Position numbers and translations under genes: made by a program. Of a stretch of DNA of 60,606 nt, positions 29,049 to 38,029 are shown one piece after another. Each line of letters begins with the position of its first letter. The first letter of the stretch is position 1. The notes under the pieces were generated by a model. That model was not told the origin of the DNA. It searched no databases and worked only from the letters and a program-made list of their open reading frames with translations. Origin of the DNA: a virus; IMG/VR virus record IMGVR_UViG_3300037258_000158, positions 1-60,606 of that record; one strand, written 5' to 3'.

Positions 29049-29693
29049 TTAGGTCTTTGGAGGATACAACGCCTCCATGGCGGTTGCGTAGAGGTTGAAG
29101 TGGTGGTCGGCAAGCGGACCCCATGCGTCCATAAGCGATGGAGCCACGTTCACCGTATAGAAGGTCGTTGCATCGACATACTTGAAGTCGCCGATGTTGA
29201 CCGGCACATCCGTCACAGGATCTTTCCTGTTCTTGTAGGATGTGATATTGAACTTAGGTCGGTTTAAGATATCCCGGAGTTGCTGGAAGCCGGGACGTGG
29301 ACAGCCCCACAGAGTGACTTTCTGTGGAGCACGGCCTGCGAGAATAAGTTTCGCGGCATGGATCGCAGCGTGACCTGCGCCGAGTGAATGACCGATGACA
29401 TAAACTCTCGACGATGCGACAGCGGCAGTCACGGAATCCATGATGCTGTTCACGCCGCCAAGGAATCCTGAATGAACCATACCTAGATCATGGTCCATTA
29501 CAGGGACGGCCTGGAAGTCTTCAAGCCAATCGAACAGGGTGGTTGAACCCCGCCAGCACACGACGATCTCGTCGCCGATTTGCTTGATACCCACATATCC
29601 ACCATCATGTGGGAAAAGTCGGTCCCAATAGTCGGTGGGCTGGTCCAGGTAGAGGGTCCAGCATACCTTCGACAATTCACGATCGTTAAGCAT
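29049..29693 (-). CDS. Class 3 lipase-like alpha/beta hydrolase
   Basis: The 214-residue protein is a lipase-type hydrolase: nucleophile S103 in VIGHSLGAGHAA, with KDPVTDVP and LADHHFNLY supplying the expected Asp and His. Class 3 lipases hydrolyse acylglycerols; in a phage lysis region this enzyme could cut host membrane lipids or O-antigen-related acyl groups. There is no signal peptide, so release may need the holin or lysis. It adjoins a lipoprotein and holin-like genes. Lipases are uncommon in phage lysis cassettes. Confidence 0.75.
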   Translation of the reverse strand: MLNDRELSKVCWTLYLDQPTDYWDRLFPHDGGYVGIKQIGDEIVVCWRGSTTLFDWLEDFQAVPVMDHDLGMVHSGFLGGVNSIMDSVTAAVASSRVYVIGHSLGAGHAAIHAAKLILAGRAPQKVTLWGCPRPGFQQLRDILNRPKFNITSYKNRKDPVTDVPVNIGDFKYVDATTFYTVNVAPSLMDAWGPLADHHFNLYATAMEALYPPKT

Positions 29694-29709
29694 ACTGGAC
29701 CCTTCCCCG

Positions 29710-30114
29710 TTAACCGATCTTGATGCCGATACCGGCGAGCAGGGCGATGATCTTGGACTGGTGCTTCATCCATGCGGGTCCGCAGTCCAGAAAGAACTGA
29801 TCGGGGATTCCGCCGGATACACCATTGATCACCACGACAGCTTCGGCGAAGTCGCCGCCCGGAGTGTTGATCTGGACGGACGCGCCCTTCACACCCGAAA
29901 GACTGTCGAGCCATGTCTGAATGCCGCTGGAACACTGAGCATCGATCTTATCGCCAGCCGCCGTGAACACGGCGGTCGCCTGTGAAAGGTTGGCGTCGAA
30001 ATTGGCGATGACACTCTGATCACCACCAGACAGCGAGAGACCGCCGCCCATCGTGCCGCACCCGGAAAGGAACGACATTGCAGCGACAGTCGCTGCGAGT
30101 AGGATACGCTTCAT
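29710..30114 (-). CDS. Predicted lipoprotein, possible outer-membrane lysis protein
   Basis: The 134-residue product has a signal peptide (MKRILLAATVAAMSFLSGC) with an LSGC lipobox, so it should be lipidated and anchored in the envelope. The mature part contains DANLSQATAVFTAAGDKIDA and ends in a hydrophobic segment (KIIALLAGIGIKIG). It lies in the lysis cassette. A spanin-like role is possible, but the length and composition differ from typical spanins. It could also be a moron-type lipoprotein. Confidence 0.65.
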   Translation of the reverse strand: MKRILLAATVAAMSFLSGCGTMGGGLSLSGGDQSVIANFDANLSQATAVFTAAGDKIDAQCSSGIQTWLDSLSGVKGASVQINTPGGDFAEAVVVINGVSGGIPDQFFLDCGPAWMKHQSKIIALLAGIGIKIG

Positions 30115-30127
30115 AATTCTCTCCTTG

Positions 30128-30346
30128 TTAGCTCAGCTTCTTTGTCAGCCAAGCGATGAACATCATGCTAACACTGACTACCCCGATACTGCAACCCGTG
30201 ATGAATTGCACTACTGGAGATGGTGGCACGATCTGATGAAGGGACATCACCCAGACCACTGTCTGGGATAGTCCCTCACCTAACGTGGCGGCAGACAGCA
30301 CATGAGACAGAGGTGCTTGACCTGACGCGATATCCATAATCGACAT
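30128..30346 (-). CDS. Small membrane protein, holin candidate
   Basis: The 72-residue protein has weakly hydrophobic sequence in the middle (LSQTVVWVMSLHQIV) and a stronger segment near the C-terminus (CSIGVVSVSMMFIAWLTKKL), ending in positive residues. Placed between the lipoprotein gene and a coiled-coil membrane protein in the lysis region, it is a holin candidate of the one- or two-segment type. No family match was recognised. Confidence 0.5.
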   Translation of the reverse strand: MSIMDIASGQAPLSHVLSAATLGEGLSQTVVWVMSLHQIVPPSPVVQFITGCSIGVVSVSMMFIAWLTKKLS

Positions 30347-30356
30347 AGTAATCTCC

Positions 30357-30824
30357 CTATTTGGCTGTCCAGTGAACGATCAGCCCTCCTACTGCCCCGC
30401 TTCCAATGACCGCGAGTGTGATTTTCCAGACAGCGGAGAATGTGCCGCCGAGTAAGTTTCGCCAGAACATGACTTCGCTTTCGATCTGCGGAAAACCAGC
30501 GACCAGCTTTTCCAGAGCATCAAGGCGATCCCCGCATTTTTCAACAGCGATATTGGCGACCACGCTCGTCGTAGATTTCAATGCAGATTCGATGTTGGTC
30601 AACGAACCACGAAGAGCATCGATCTTTTCCTTTTGCTCGTCGATCTTATCCGACAACCGTTTGGATAGTTCATCGGATTTACCGTTCTGGTCATCGAGTC
30701 GCTTCAATACTTCCGCGCGGTATTCTTCCGCATTTTTGAGCGATTGCGATATTGCGCCCAACTCTCGTTGAACCTGCATCATTTGATCGGCTGACATACC
30801 CGTTGATCCCCGTCTCGGTGCCAT
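30357..30824 (-). CDS. Coiled-coil protein with C-terminal membrane anchor
   Basis: The 155-residue product has a long heptad region (ELGAISQSLKNAEEYRAEVLK through LEKLVAGFP) and a single C-terminal transmembrane segment (FSAVWKITLAVIGSGAVGGLI). Its arrangement resembles lysis-region proteins of other phages, and it may be a holin or an i-spanin-like protein in reverse orientation. Its start overlaps the lysozyme stop (TAATG). The exact role is inference. Confidence 0.6.
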   Translation of the reverse strand: MAPRRGSTGMSADQMMQVQRELGAISQSLKNAEEYRAEVLKRLDDQNGKSDELSKRLSDKIDEQKEKIDALRGSLTNIESALKSTTSVVANIAVEKCGDRLDALEKLVAGFPQIESEVMFWRNLLGGTFSAVWKITLAVIGSGAVGGLIVHWTAK

Positions 30825-31261
30825 TATGAAGACCCCTCACAGAACAGAGCGGCTTCCTCGAGCCTTCGCTTCAGAAGGCCGAGCATTTCTTTACCGCCCG
30901 CATGATCATAGTTAATGAACGCTTTCGCGGCACTAAGATAGTTTCGGCTAGTGATGAACTTCAGTATGTCTGACCGATATAATGCTCCAGCTCCCGTGTT
31001 ATACTCGAACGAGATTAGAGCGGCAGTCTGCATTTCGCTGAGGCGATAACGCGCCGTCAGTTTCATGACAGATGTTTCGAATTCATTGAACCGCACAAGA
31101 AGTCGAGCATCGGCTTCTTCTTGGGTCCATTCGGTATCGCGCGTAACGTCGGGGCCAGTGTCACCCCATCCACAGGTCCACCGTTCGCCCTCAGCATCCC
31201 AATATGCCTTGAGACGACATTGCTCATTCTTCTTAATGAGGGCGAGCGCGATAGCGTTCAT
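30824..31261 (-). CDS. GH24 endolysin (T4-type lysozyme)
   Basis: The 145-residue protein is a muramidase: E13 (KKNEQCRLKAYWD), D22 and T29 (WTCGWGDTG) match the Glu-Asp-Thr catalytic pattern of T4 lysozyme. It cleaves the NAM-NAG bond of peptidoglycan. No signal or SAR sequence is present, so export needs a holin. It overlaps the preceding and following genes by stop-start junctions and sits in the lysis cassette with holin candidates. Confidence 0.88.
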   Translation of the reverse strand: MNAIALALIKKNEQCRLKAYWDAEGERWTCGWGDTGPDVTRDTEWTQEEADARLLVRFNEFETSVMKLTARYRLSEMQTAALISFEYNTGAGALYRSDILKFITSRNYLSAAKAFINYDHAGGKEMLGLLKRRLEEAALFCEGSS

Positions 31262-31785
31262 TCGTACACATCTCCATAAGCGTAGATGTCGGCGGTGGCC
31301 GCTGCTCCTTGAGGCGTGGTCAACGAGAAATAGACCGGGGTGCCGGTCGGTAGCACAACACTCGGGGCATTGAGTGTAGGCTCTTCAGCGATGTACTGAG
31401 ATGACAGCGTCGTATAGGTTTGACCGGAACCTACGAGAGTAGTCCCAGTCTTTCCTGCGCCGGTATAGAATCCTCCCGCCGCCGTCGTCAGGCTAATCGA
31501 CGCATTCCAGACCACGAATCGCTTGATGCGATAGATGCCATTGATCAGCATACTCATTCGCTGATCAGTAGTCACGTTGAAGTTGGCTTGGAGCAGTACA
31601 CCGAGAAGATCAGTTGGCGGCGGAGTGAGTTGCGCGCAACCGGCAGAGATCAGGCTGGCGATGTCAGCCTGTGACTGTAGGTTCGTAATGATACCGTTGA
31701 TATCAGCCGTATAGATGTTGCCACTCGGCAAGACATATGTCTTGTACGGAGTAGGCGACAAGACTAAAGTTTGTGCGAGCGACAT
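31258..31785 (-). CDS. Virion-associated protein, 175 aa
   Basis: The protein begins MSLAQTLVLSPTPYKTYVLPS and has many Thr, Gly and Ser strands (TTAAGGFYTGAGKTGTTLVG), a sign of an all-beta structural protein. It stands between lysis genes and the putative tail fibre. It may be a tail-fibre chaperone or a minor virion protein. AAGGAGG lies 5 bases ahead of the ATG. Confidence 0.6.
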   Translation of the reverse strand: MSLAQTLVLSPTPYKTYVLPSGNIYTADINGIITNLQSQADIASLISAGCAQLTPPPTDLLGVLLQANFNVTTDQRMSMLINGIYRIKRFVVWNASISLTTAAGGFYTGAGKTGTTLVGSGQTYTTLSSQYIAEEPTLNAPSVVLPTGTPVYFSLTTPQGAAATADIYAYGDVYE

Positions 31786-31794
31786 GTTGCCTCC

Positions 31795-33186
31795 TTAGGG
31801 CGAAGTTGCTTTCATCCATGGAACGGTGAGATAAGTGTGTTCGCCGAATATGTAGGTGTTATCGTTGCCATCAATCTGACCAACGAATCCAAGTTCAGTT
31901 TCGGTGAGAAAAGCCGTGTGCGATTCAGAATAGATGGGCGTCCAATTTGTTCCATCACGAGACAGACTATATATTCGATTCGTACCATTGTTCTGGATTT
32001 GAAAGTATTCAAATTCGTCGGCAGCCACATCGACTGGACTTGTATTTAGTGTAGTCGTATTCGTAAACTGCCCAAGCTGAATATGCGGGGCACCATTCGT
32101 GTGGCTTACCATCGCCAGCATGATATACTTGGTTCCATCAGAAACACAGATCCCTGTGCCTCGATAACTGTAAGGAGTACGATTGCCCCTTATTCTAGCT
32201 GAGAATGTGTAAGTCGATCCAGGGACCGCTTGAACAACTCCTCGAATGAGATTGCCTGTCAAATTATTTGGTCCCATATCAATGACAAGACCAAGATTGG
32301 ACACACTGTTCAAGGTAGGATTCGTCGAGTCTCCGGAAAACGTAGTCCAACCACCAGAACTCGGCGGCCCGTAAGGGTCAATACAGACATTGGCGTTTTG
32401 AAATAGAGGAAGGTTGCTATCCCAATGAATAGCATTCATCGTAACCGTTTGCGAAAAACCATTGACGCCGATACCAACCAAAGTCGGACCAGCGGAAAAG
32501 AATGCCGTTCTCGATGCAGAATAAACCACATAAGAAGAAACACCATCGTAACTGACAAGAAAATTCAGATTAGTTCCATCATCCTGTACACCGACATAAG
32601 GGGGCCAAAAAACACCCTGTCCGGCACTTGGACCATAGACCGATGACCCATATGTGGTGGGATTTGTATATTCTTCAATATTGAAACAGTAGGCGTTATT
32701 CGTATTCAAGTCCCAATGTATGATCTTACCAGACCCATCTGCTACCGCGATACCGAATTCATAGTAGTTACTCCAATTCGGTAGAGCAGATAACCGCAGC
32801 CATCGTGTCCATGGCGTTGCTGGAGCGGCCTCTGTTAGAAGAGCCATATTTCGACCTCCGCCAGCCGACGGAGTAAATACCTGAAGTCCCCTGCCGTTCG
32901 GAAGATTTGTCTGGGTTGCGCCGGAGGGTTGATTGGTCCAAGAGAACGTAGCCGTGCTAGGCGGGACATAGACTACACCGCCGCCTCCGCCGCCTCCGCC
33001 GCCTCCACTGACTTCGGTCCATGTGGATGTGCCGACATCATAGCACCAGAGGGTACTCGTGTCCGTTTCAAACCACAGATACGACGAAGCTGGTCCACTA
33101 GCCGGAGTAGGTGGGCTCGGCGTGAACGCGAGTCTCTGCGAATTCGTGCCTTGAGAAAGGAATCTATTCAGAGTTGAATCAGTCAT
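31795..33186 (-). CDS. Tail fibre/receptor-binding protein
   Basis: The 463-residue protein has an N-terminal segment (RLAFTPSPPTPASGPASSYL) resembling fibre attachment regions, then a ten-glycine hinge (VSGGGGGGGGGGVVYVP, about residue 60), and a long beta-rich region of repeated aromatic and Asn-rich strands, compatible with a lectin-like sandwich. Polyglycine hinges allow flexible attachment of receptor-binding domains. It would mediate host recognition. It is the most distal tail protein by order. Confidence 0.65.
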   Translation of the reverse strand: MTDSTLNRFLSQGTNSQRLAFTPSPPTPASGPASSYLWFETDTSTLWCYDVGTSTWTEVSGGGGGGGGGGVVYVPPSTATFSWTNQPSGATQTNLPNGRGLQVFTPSAGGGRNMALLTEAAPATPWTRWLRLSALPNWSNYYEFGIAVADGSGKIIHWDLNTNNAYCFNIEEYTNPTTYGSSVYGPSAGQGVFWPPYVGVQDDGTNLNFLVSYDGVSSYVVYSASRTAFFSAGPTLVGIGVNGFSQTVTMNAIHWDSNLPLFQNANVCIDPYGPPSSGGWTTFSGDSTNPTLNSVSNLGLVIDMGPNNLTGNLIRGVVQAVPGSTYTFSARIRGNRTPYSYRGTGICVSDGTKYIMLAMVSHTNGAPHIQLGQFTNTTTLNTSPVDVAADEFEYFQIQNNGTNRIYSLSRDGTNWTPIYSESHTAFLTETELGFVGQIDGNDNTYIFGEHTYLTVPWMKATSP

Positions 33187-33193
33187 CGTAACC

Positions 33194-34363
33194 TCACGGT
33201 GTGAAAGCGACTGCGATCAACACGCCTGCGCCATCTGTTATGAAAACTGGCGGTTCAGCTCCATCTACAAGTGGAAGCCAGCTTCCACCTCCGCCACCTC
33301 CGCCGGTAATACTTACATCAGCAACGCCACTCCCGCCAGCAGAAACAGTCGCACCTGAAGTAAAGTTGATCTCAGTTGCTCCAGTAACCGTCGTAGTTCC
33401 GTCTGTAACTTCGATACCTACGCCACCAGAACCAGATGTCCCATTAACTCCCGATGTATGAGATGATGTTCCAGCGGCATTCGTAGCGGTCAGAAAGAAC
33501 GTGTAACTGGTAGATCCCGGTAATCCAGTGAACCCGAATACACTGGACAGACCAGAGAAGATTTGAACCGCGCTACTGAACGGCTGTGATAGACCCGGTG
33601 CCGCATAGAGTGTGTACAATTGAACATTATCCTGACGAGCGTTCATACTCCAGGATACATCTATCTGCCCAGAACCCGCGGTCGCAGTCAACCCCGTCGG
33701 CGTCAAAGGAACCCCGAGCGCCCCTAATCCATACCCCCGGCCAGTCGGCGTGTATTGATATGCGGTCAGAGTCGAAAGATCTTGGTTTCCCAGATTGAAG
33801 AGATTAAAGCTGGCGAATTTAAGAAGAAGGGTTTGACCGATGTACTGAACGGGGAGGGGGATACTCAGGACTGACCCGCTCTGTTTGCTGATATCGATGA
33901 GCGTGAACTGTTCGCCGATGGCGTGTGAAGCATGACCGTTACCGTAGATCCCTCGGTAGAGATAGGTCAAGTTCGCAGTGTAGGTGCCGGTCGTGGCGAC
34001 GTTGCCGTAGGAGATTAGCTCGGGTTGCTGAATGACGTTCGCTATCGGTGCCGGTTGAATTACTGACAGAGTTCGAAAAGAGGTAGCATCGACATGAGTT
34101 ACAGGCTGTAAGATTTGACCGCTCTCTGTTAAATCTACGGAGAGTGTATCGGTCGTGTCAGGATTCGACCCGCTGTAGTCTGGCAGATTTGCCGTCAACA
34201 GACCCTGTTTCGCGTTGGCCGTGATGCGCCCTATACGAGAGTAGGATGATCCGCCATTAACGCTGATATAGATATCTGCTCCGCCCCACTCATCGCCGCC
34301 GGACAGAGCGCACCAGATCGAGCCGTATTCTAGATCTGAATCAGGTTCAAAGACGCAAGGCAT
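33194..34363 (-). CDS. Tail tip protein with FnIII-like domain
   Basis: The 389-residue product starts MPCVFEPDSDLEYGSIWCAL, with VNGGSSYSRIGRI in a beta-rich region like the distal part of tail hub proteins. A fibronectin-like stretch (LTPTGLTATAGSGQIDVSWS ... YTFFLTATNAAGT) follows at about 225-310. Near the end is a seven-glycine linker (ITGGGGGGGSWLP). It overlaps the hub gene as TGATG, so hub and tip are likely two parts of what is one gene in related phages. Confidence 0.65.
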   Translation of the reverse strand: MPCVFEPDSDLEYGSIWCALSGGDEWGGADIYISVNGGSSYSRIGRITANAKQGLLTANLPDYSGSNPDTTDTLSVDLTESGQILQPVTHVDATSFRTLSVIQPAPIANVIQQPELISYGNVATTGTYTANLTYLYRGIYGNGHASHAIGEQFTLIDISKQSGSVLSIPLPVQYIGQTLLLKFASFNLFNLGNQDLSTLTAYQYTPTGRGYGLGALGVPLTPTGLTATAGSGQIDVSWSMNARQDNVQLYTLYAAPGLSQPFSSAVQIFSGLSSVFGFTGLPGSTSYTFFLTATNAAGTSSHTSGVNGTSGSGGVGIEVTDGTTTVTGATEINFTSGATVSAGGSGVADVSITGGGGGGGSWLPLVDGAEPPVFITDGAGVLIAVAFTP

Positions 34364-35700
34364 CAGTTTACATTCCCTGGATCAGCGAGTTGGTTGACTT
34401 CCACATAGGAGCCGGTCTGTTGATCGTGCGGATAGTAGATGCCGAGTGTACCGGGCCATTCTTCAGCGAGTACCGACAATTCGCCCTTGTCATTCTCTTC
34501 AATCGTGCGAATACGAACAGGCAAGTTCGTAATCGCTTGAATGAATGGATGAGTGATGGTTACGAGGTCACCCGGTTCAAGGCGCAGAAACCGATATGGG
34601 AGCGTGAATTCGTATGTGTTCCGCAGATAGGCCGCGCGCTGACCGATCAATGTAGCGCAGATCAATCCGATACTGGCTTGACAAATTTCCTTAGCGTCGA
34701 TGTCATTGCTATCGCGAAGACCGTACTGCGTGATCAAATTGGCTGCGAGATAGAATATCGGATTTGAATTGTATTGCTGCGCTCTATCCGAGATAGTGAC
34801 GCGAGTACGATTGAAGGCGTCCGCCGGGTCAATCCGGTTTACCTTGATCGGTATTTCCTTGCCGACGAAAACTTCCGGTCCAATGCTGTACTGGATAGCT
34901 GTCGTCGGCGTGTAAGTATATCCATTTGCTGTGATCGCTGCGTCACCGAGCGGTACGAATTTGATGGCGTTACCGGACCAGAAAATCCATGAATTTGTGA
35001 GCTGTGCCCAACGATCCAAGATAGTGGTCGCTTTCTCGGCGTTATACAGGAAGGGCGACATAAAGATGCCCTGAGCCTGAACATATGTCTTGTAATAGGC
35101 CAGCGATGTTGAATCAATGTTCGACATCGTAAGACCCATACCGTAACGAGGATAGGTCAAGAAATCAGGAATGAATTGTGATGGATCAGCATCCGGCGAA
35201 CCATCTCCGGCAGTATAGCTCAGCTTCATCTTCGCTTCCATTGCAATGGATGGAAGCGAGGCTGCAGAACCTAGATTTGCATTATCGTTATAGATGTAAG
35301 ACGTATTCGCGTATGACAGAGCCTGAGACGGGTAGTTGGCGACGACATAGCCCCACGGAGTTTGAGTGGCTGTACCAGACGCGAAACTATATCCCATATT
35401 GCTGAGGGTCGTAGTCGTATTCTGGTTGTAATAGACCGTGACTATTTCATCAATAATTCCTTCACCCAAAGCAAGGATCACTGCCGCGGAATAGGTGTAA
35501 TTATCGCCCTTTCCACCGCCCTTACCGAAGAGACCACCTTCATCGTGCTTTTGAAAGTTGTTATACCAGATAAGGTTGAAGCTGATACGATTTTGACCGT
35601 AACCGTATGGGATAGGCATGTCCAGAGCACTGGTCTGAACCTGAATACCAGTGTAGATGATTGGTTGGACTGAACTACCACCGAATAGAAAATTACCCAC
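34363..35700 (-). CDS. Tail hub/tip-attachment protein
   Basis: The 445-residue protein resembles the conserved 'phage tail protein' domain of siphovirus hubs (Phage-tail_3 type): IQVQTSALDMPIPYGYGQNRI, LPYRFLRLEPGDLVTITHPF, ending shortly after. In related genomes the same region continues into the next gene in one frame. It should form the central tail tip that contacts the tape measure end. The neighbours NlpC, DUF2163-like, DUF2460-like and tape measure support this. Confidence 0.75.
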   Translation of the reverse strand: MGNFLFGGSSVQPIIYTGIQVQTSALDMPIPYGYGQNRISFNLIWYNNFQKHDEGGLFGKGGGKGDNYTYSAAVILALGEGIIDEIVTVYYNQNTTTTLSNMGYSFASGTATQTPWGYVVANYPSQALSYANTSYIYNDNANLGSAASLPSIAMEAKMKLSYTAGDGSPDADPSQFIPDFLTYPRYGMGLTMSNIDSTSLAYYKTYVQAQGIFMSPFLYNAEKATTILDRWAQLTNSWIFWSGNAIKFVPLGDAAITANGYTYTPTTAIQYSIGPEVFVGKEIPIKVNRIDPADAFNRTRVTISDRAQQYNSNPIFYLAANLITQYGLRDSNDIDAKEICQASIGLICATLIGQRAAYLRNTYEFTLPYRFLRLEPGDLVTITHPFIQAITNLPVRIRTIEENDKGELSVLAEEWPGTLGIYYPHDQQTGSYVEVNQLADPGNVN

Positions 35701-36232
35701 GACGCACCTCGTAAAATTTGACCGGGCGTTTTAGACCACCCTTTGTCACCCTGAGGCCAGTGTCGTCTAAAGTGGTCACATAGACACAACGTCCTTTCGC
35801 CTGTGCATGTACGATCTGATTCACCCCCAGATATATCGCACCATGACTGAAGCAGCGACCATAGAAGAAGACGGCTACATCGCCAAGTTGCGGTGATGCA
35901 ACTTCCCGTCCATGCAATTCAACTTCGATCCAGTTAAGGAATTTCGGTTCATCGTTATGCAGATACCACTGTGGATCATACGGTCTTGGGTCAAATGGAG
36001 CCAGTACGTTCGTATCAACATATGATCGCACAAGAAGCATCGCACAATCGACACCGCCATTCTTTCCTTTGATGTCCGCACAATTGACGAAAGGTGTTCC
36101 AACCCATGAATAACCTTCTGTCGCGATGGCGGCACGCGAACTAGCTTCTTCGGGTGTTGCGAAGATATAGCGTTCTTTCAGTCCATAGTATTGGACTGAA
36201 ACCACATTATCTTTTGCGACTGCACTATACAT
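35693..36232 (-). CDS. NlpC/P60 tail tip peptidase
   Basis: The 179-residue protein has the NlpC/P60 catalytic Cys in GVDCAMLLVR and His in SHGAIYLGVNQIVHA, with GDVAVFFYG between. In siphoviruses this endopeptidase at the tail tip digests peptidoglycan during DNA entry. The ATG was chosen just after the upstream stop; longer in-frame starts would overlap. The order DUF2163-like, NlpC, hub is standard for this tail type. Confidence 0.85.
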   Translation of the reverse strand: MYSAVAKDNVVSVQYYGLKERYIFATPEEASSRAAIATEGYSWVGTPFVNCADIKGKNGGVDCAMLLVRSYVDTNVLAPFDPRPYDPQWYLHNDEPKFLNWIEVELHGREVASPQLGDVAVFFYGRCFSHGAIYLGVNQIVHAQAKGRCVYVTTLDDTGLRVTKGGLKRPVKFYEVRRG

Positions 36233-36239
36233 CCAACAC

Positions 36240-37121
36240 CTAGAAATTTTGAAAGGCAGGTGGTACGAATGGAAACCCGCGCCAATTCTGTTCGTTACCA
36301 CGAGACGTACAGGTCGCGTTAGTTTTATCACAACCTTCGAAGACCGTGAAGGTATCGCCGGGCTGTGGGACGTCATACAGAGGGTACTCGAGATACACCC
36401 CGGTACTGTCAGCAAAGGCAATGTCACGTGACTGCCCTGACGCAGCACCGCTCGTCATAGTCAGCGCGCCAAGCTGGAATAGCGTGATAGGACTCACCGC
36501 AGGGGCAGTCGTCCACGGGACATATATCTTCGAGGCCGCAGGCGATGACGGCACCGTGCAATCGTAAGTGAACGATGCAGCGTTCAGCGTACATCCGCTA
36601 TCGCAGAAGTTATGCAGACAACCGATCTGGAAAAGATTCCTCGGTGCATACTGATCGAGTTTATTATTCGCACCCTTGACTTTGAGTGTGGTTTTCACAC
36701 CTTCAATCTCAATGGTGCTGAGTACACCACCGAAGTAGAGTATTGTCCCCAATGATGTATCGATCGGCAACGTCACCGGGTAAAGCATGAACAGGCGATT
36801 AAGAATTAAGGTCGCACCATCGAACAGACCATTGTGCATCTGCGACATAAGATCCGCACCGCCATTGAAACTGGCGTCGGTCGCGAGCATTGTGATCTCT
36901 AATGTCGGGATAGACATTGTGTTCACGGTCTGAACTTTAGTCCTTTGAAGAAAAGGACCATAGTTCGTGTAGGTGTTTCCACCATAAGGGATTTCTACAT
37001 CAAAATTCGTCCAATGGAATACAGTGCCGCTCTGAGTGGTGACGTCATAAAGATCAGCCTGAGCCAGTTCTACCTGACCCGAGGCTAACAGGGCTGCGAG
37101 CGCTGTTCCACAATCTCTCAT
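36240..37121 (-). CDS. DUF2163-type tail assembly protein
   Basis: The 293-residue protein resembles the DUF2163/phage BR0599 family: an N-terminal LASGQVELAQADLYDVTT, a beta core, a C-rich segment (CLHNFCDSGCTLN), and a C-terminal CTSRGNEQNWRGFPFVPP that closes the domain. It is a tail tip component in siphoviruses and gene transfer agents of alphaproteobacteria. The ATG overlaps the previous stop. Confidence 0.8.
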   Translation of the reverse strand: MRDCGTALAALLASGQVELAQADLYDVTTQSGTVFHWTNFDVEIPYGGNTYTNYGPFLQRTKVQTVNTMSIPTLEITMLATDASFNGGADLMSQMHNGLFDGATLILNRLFMLYPVTLPIDTSLGTILYFGGVLSTIEIEGVKTTLKVKGANNKLDQYAPRNLFQIGCLHNFCDSGCTLNAASFTYDCTVPSSPAASKIYVPWTTAPAVSPITLFQLGALTMTSGAASGQSRDIAFADSTGVYLEYPLYDVPQPGDTFTVFEGCDKTNATCTSRGNEQNWRGFPFVPPAFQNF

Positions 37122-38029
37122 GTGCCAGCCTTACAAGACCGCAGAGTTACTTTCTTCACGGACCACAGATTATACATGAACTTCTCGAAAGTATTCGTAT
37201 CTTCAGTGAACTTGCAATAGTAGAAATAGGACATATCGATCGTAACGGTCTGATCGGCCGACGGCGTGTTAAAGAACTTGAGTTGCTGATTCATCGGCAA
37301 TGTCTGTAGAATTTGAAATGAACTGGCCGCTTGCTTCACGCCGTTGAGGTAGACGTTGACGGGCTGCGTCAAATCAACATAACCGACGGGTTCTGTAGAA
37401 TTGTTTCCCCCGTAACCAAAGGTACGATTCAACGGACCGAATACCGATGTACTTCCATCGGTAGTTGCGACGAACTGTCCAGTCACCGAACGGTCATCTA
37501 TGTTGGGATATAAGAATCGACCGACCTGTCCGCCCATTGCCAAGAAGAAACTGAAAAAGATCTTGAACTCGGGAGTGTTCGACATGAACGCGCCATTCGC
37601 GCGCAAAAAGTCATAGGTCAGTTCAAACTCATGGACGGGTGTCGATGATAGAGCCACGTCAATATTCGCACCGGCGCTGGCGACCTCACTCTGATTAAAG
37701 AAGTGAGGATTCCAGAACTGTGAATACCCGAGGCCGGGCAAATCAGGGTAGAGCGCAGGCATCGGAAGTGTTATCCCTAGACAGAGGACTTCGAGAACAA
37801 TCTGACTGACGCGAGCATTCGGATGTCTGGTATTAAGAACTTCTTTAACGATCTGACTGACGCGAGCATTCGCTGTACCAGATACGAGTGATTCAATGAC
37901 TTCCTGAGATACACGAGCGTTCGGTGTGCCAGATACGAGTGGTTCAATGACCTCCTGTGAGACGCGCGCATTTGGTGTCCCATCGACAAGAGCTTCAATG
38001 ACTTCTTGACTGACTCTAGCATTCGTCAT
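37118..38029 (-). CDS. DUF2460-like tail protein with five 17-residue repeats
   Basis: The 303-residue protein has N-terminal tandem repeats: NARVSQEVIE starts at residues 3, 20, 37, 54 and 71, a strict period of 17, with the last two copies more diverged. The C-terminal 200 residues (SQFWNPHFFNQSEVASAGAN ... GPLNRTFGYGGN) resemble DUF2460-type tail assembly proteins. The repeated motif suggests an extended rod or a binding strip on the tail tip. It overlaps the DUF2163-like gene and the upstream gene. Confidence 0.7.
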   Translation of the reverse strand: MTNARVSQEVIEALVDGTPNARVSQEVIEPLVSGTPNARVSQEVIESLVSGTANARVSQIVKEVLNTRHPNARVSQIVLEVLCLGITLPMPALYPDLPGLGYSQFWNPHFFNQSEVASAGANIDVALSSTPVHEFELTYDFLRANGAFMSNTPEFKIFFSFFLAMGGQVGRFLYPNIDDRSVTGQFVATTDGSTSVFGPLNRTFGYGGNNSTEPVGYVDLTQPVNVYLNGVKQAASSFQILQTLPMNQQLKFFNTPSADQTVTIDMSYFYYCKFTEDTNTFEKFMYNLWSVKKVTLRSCKAGT

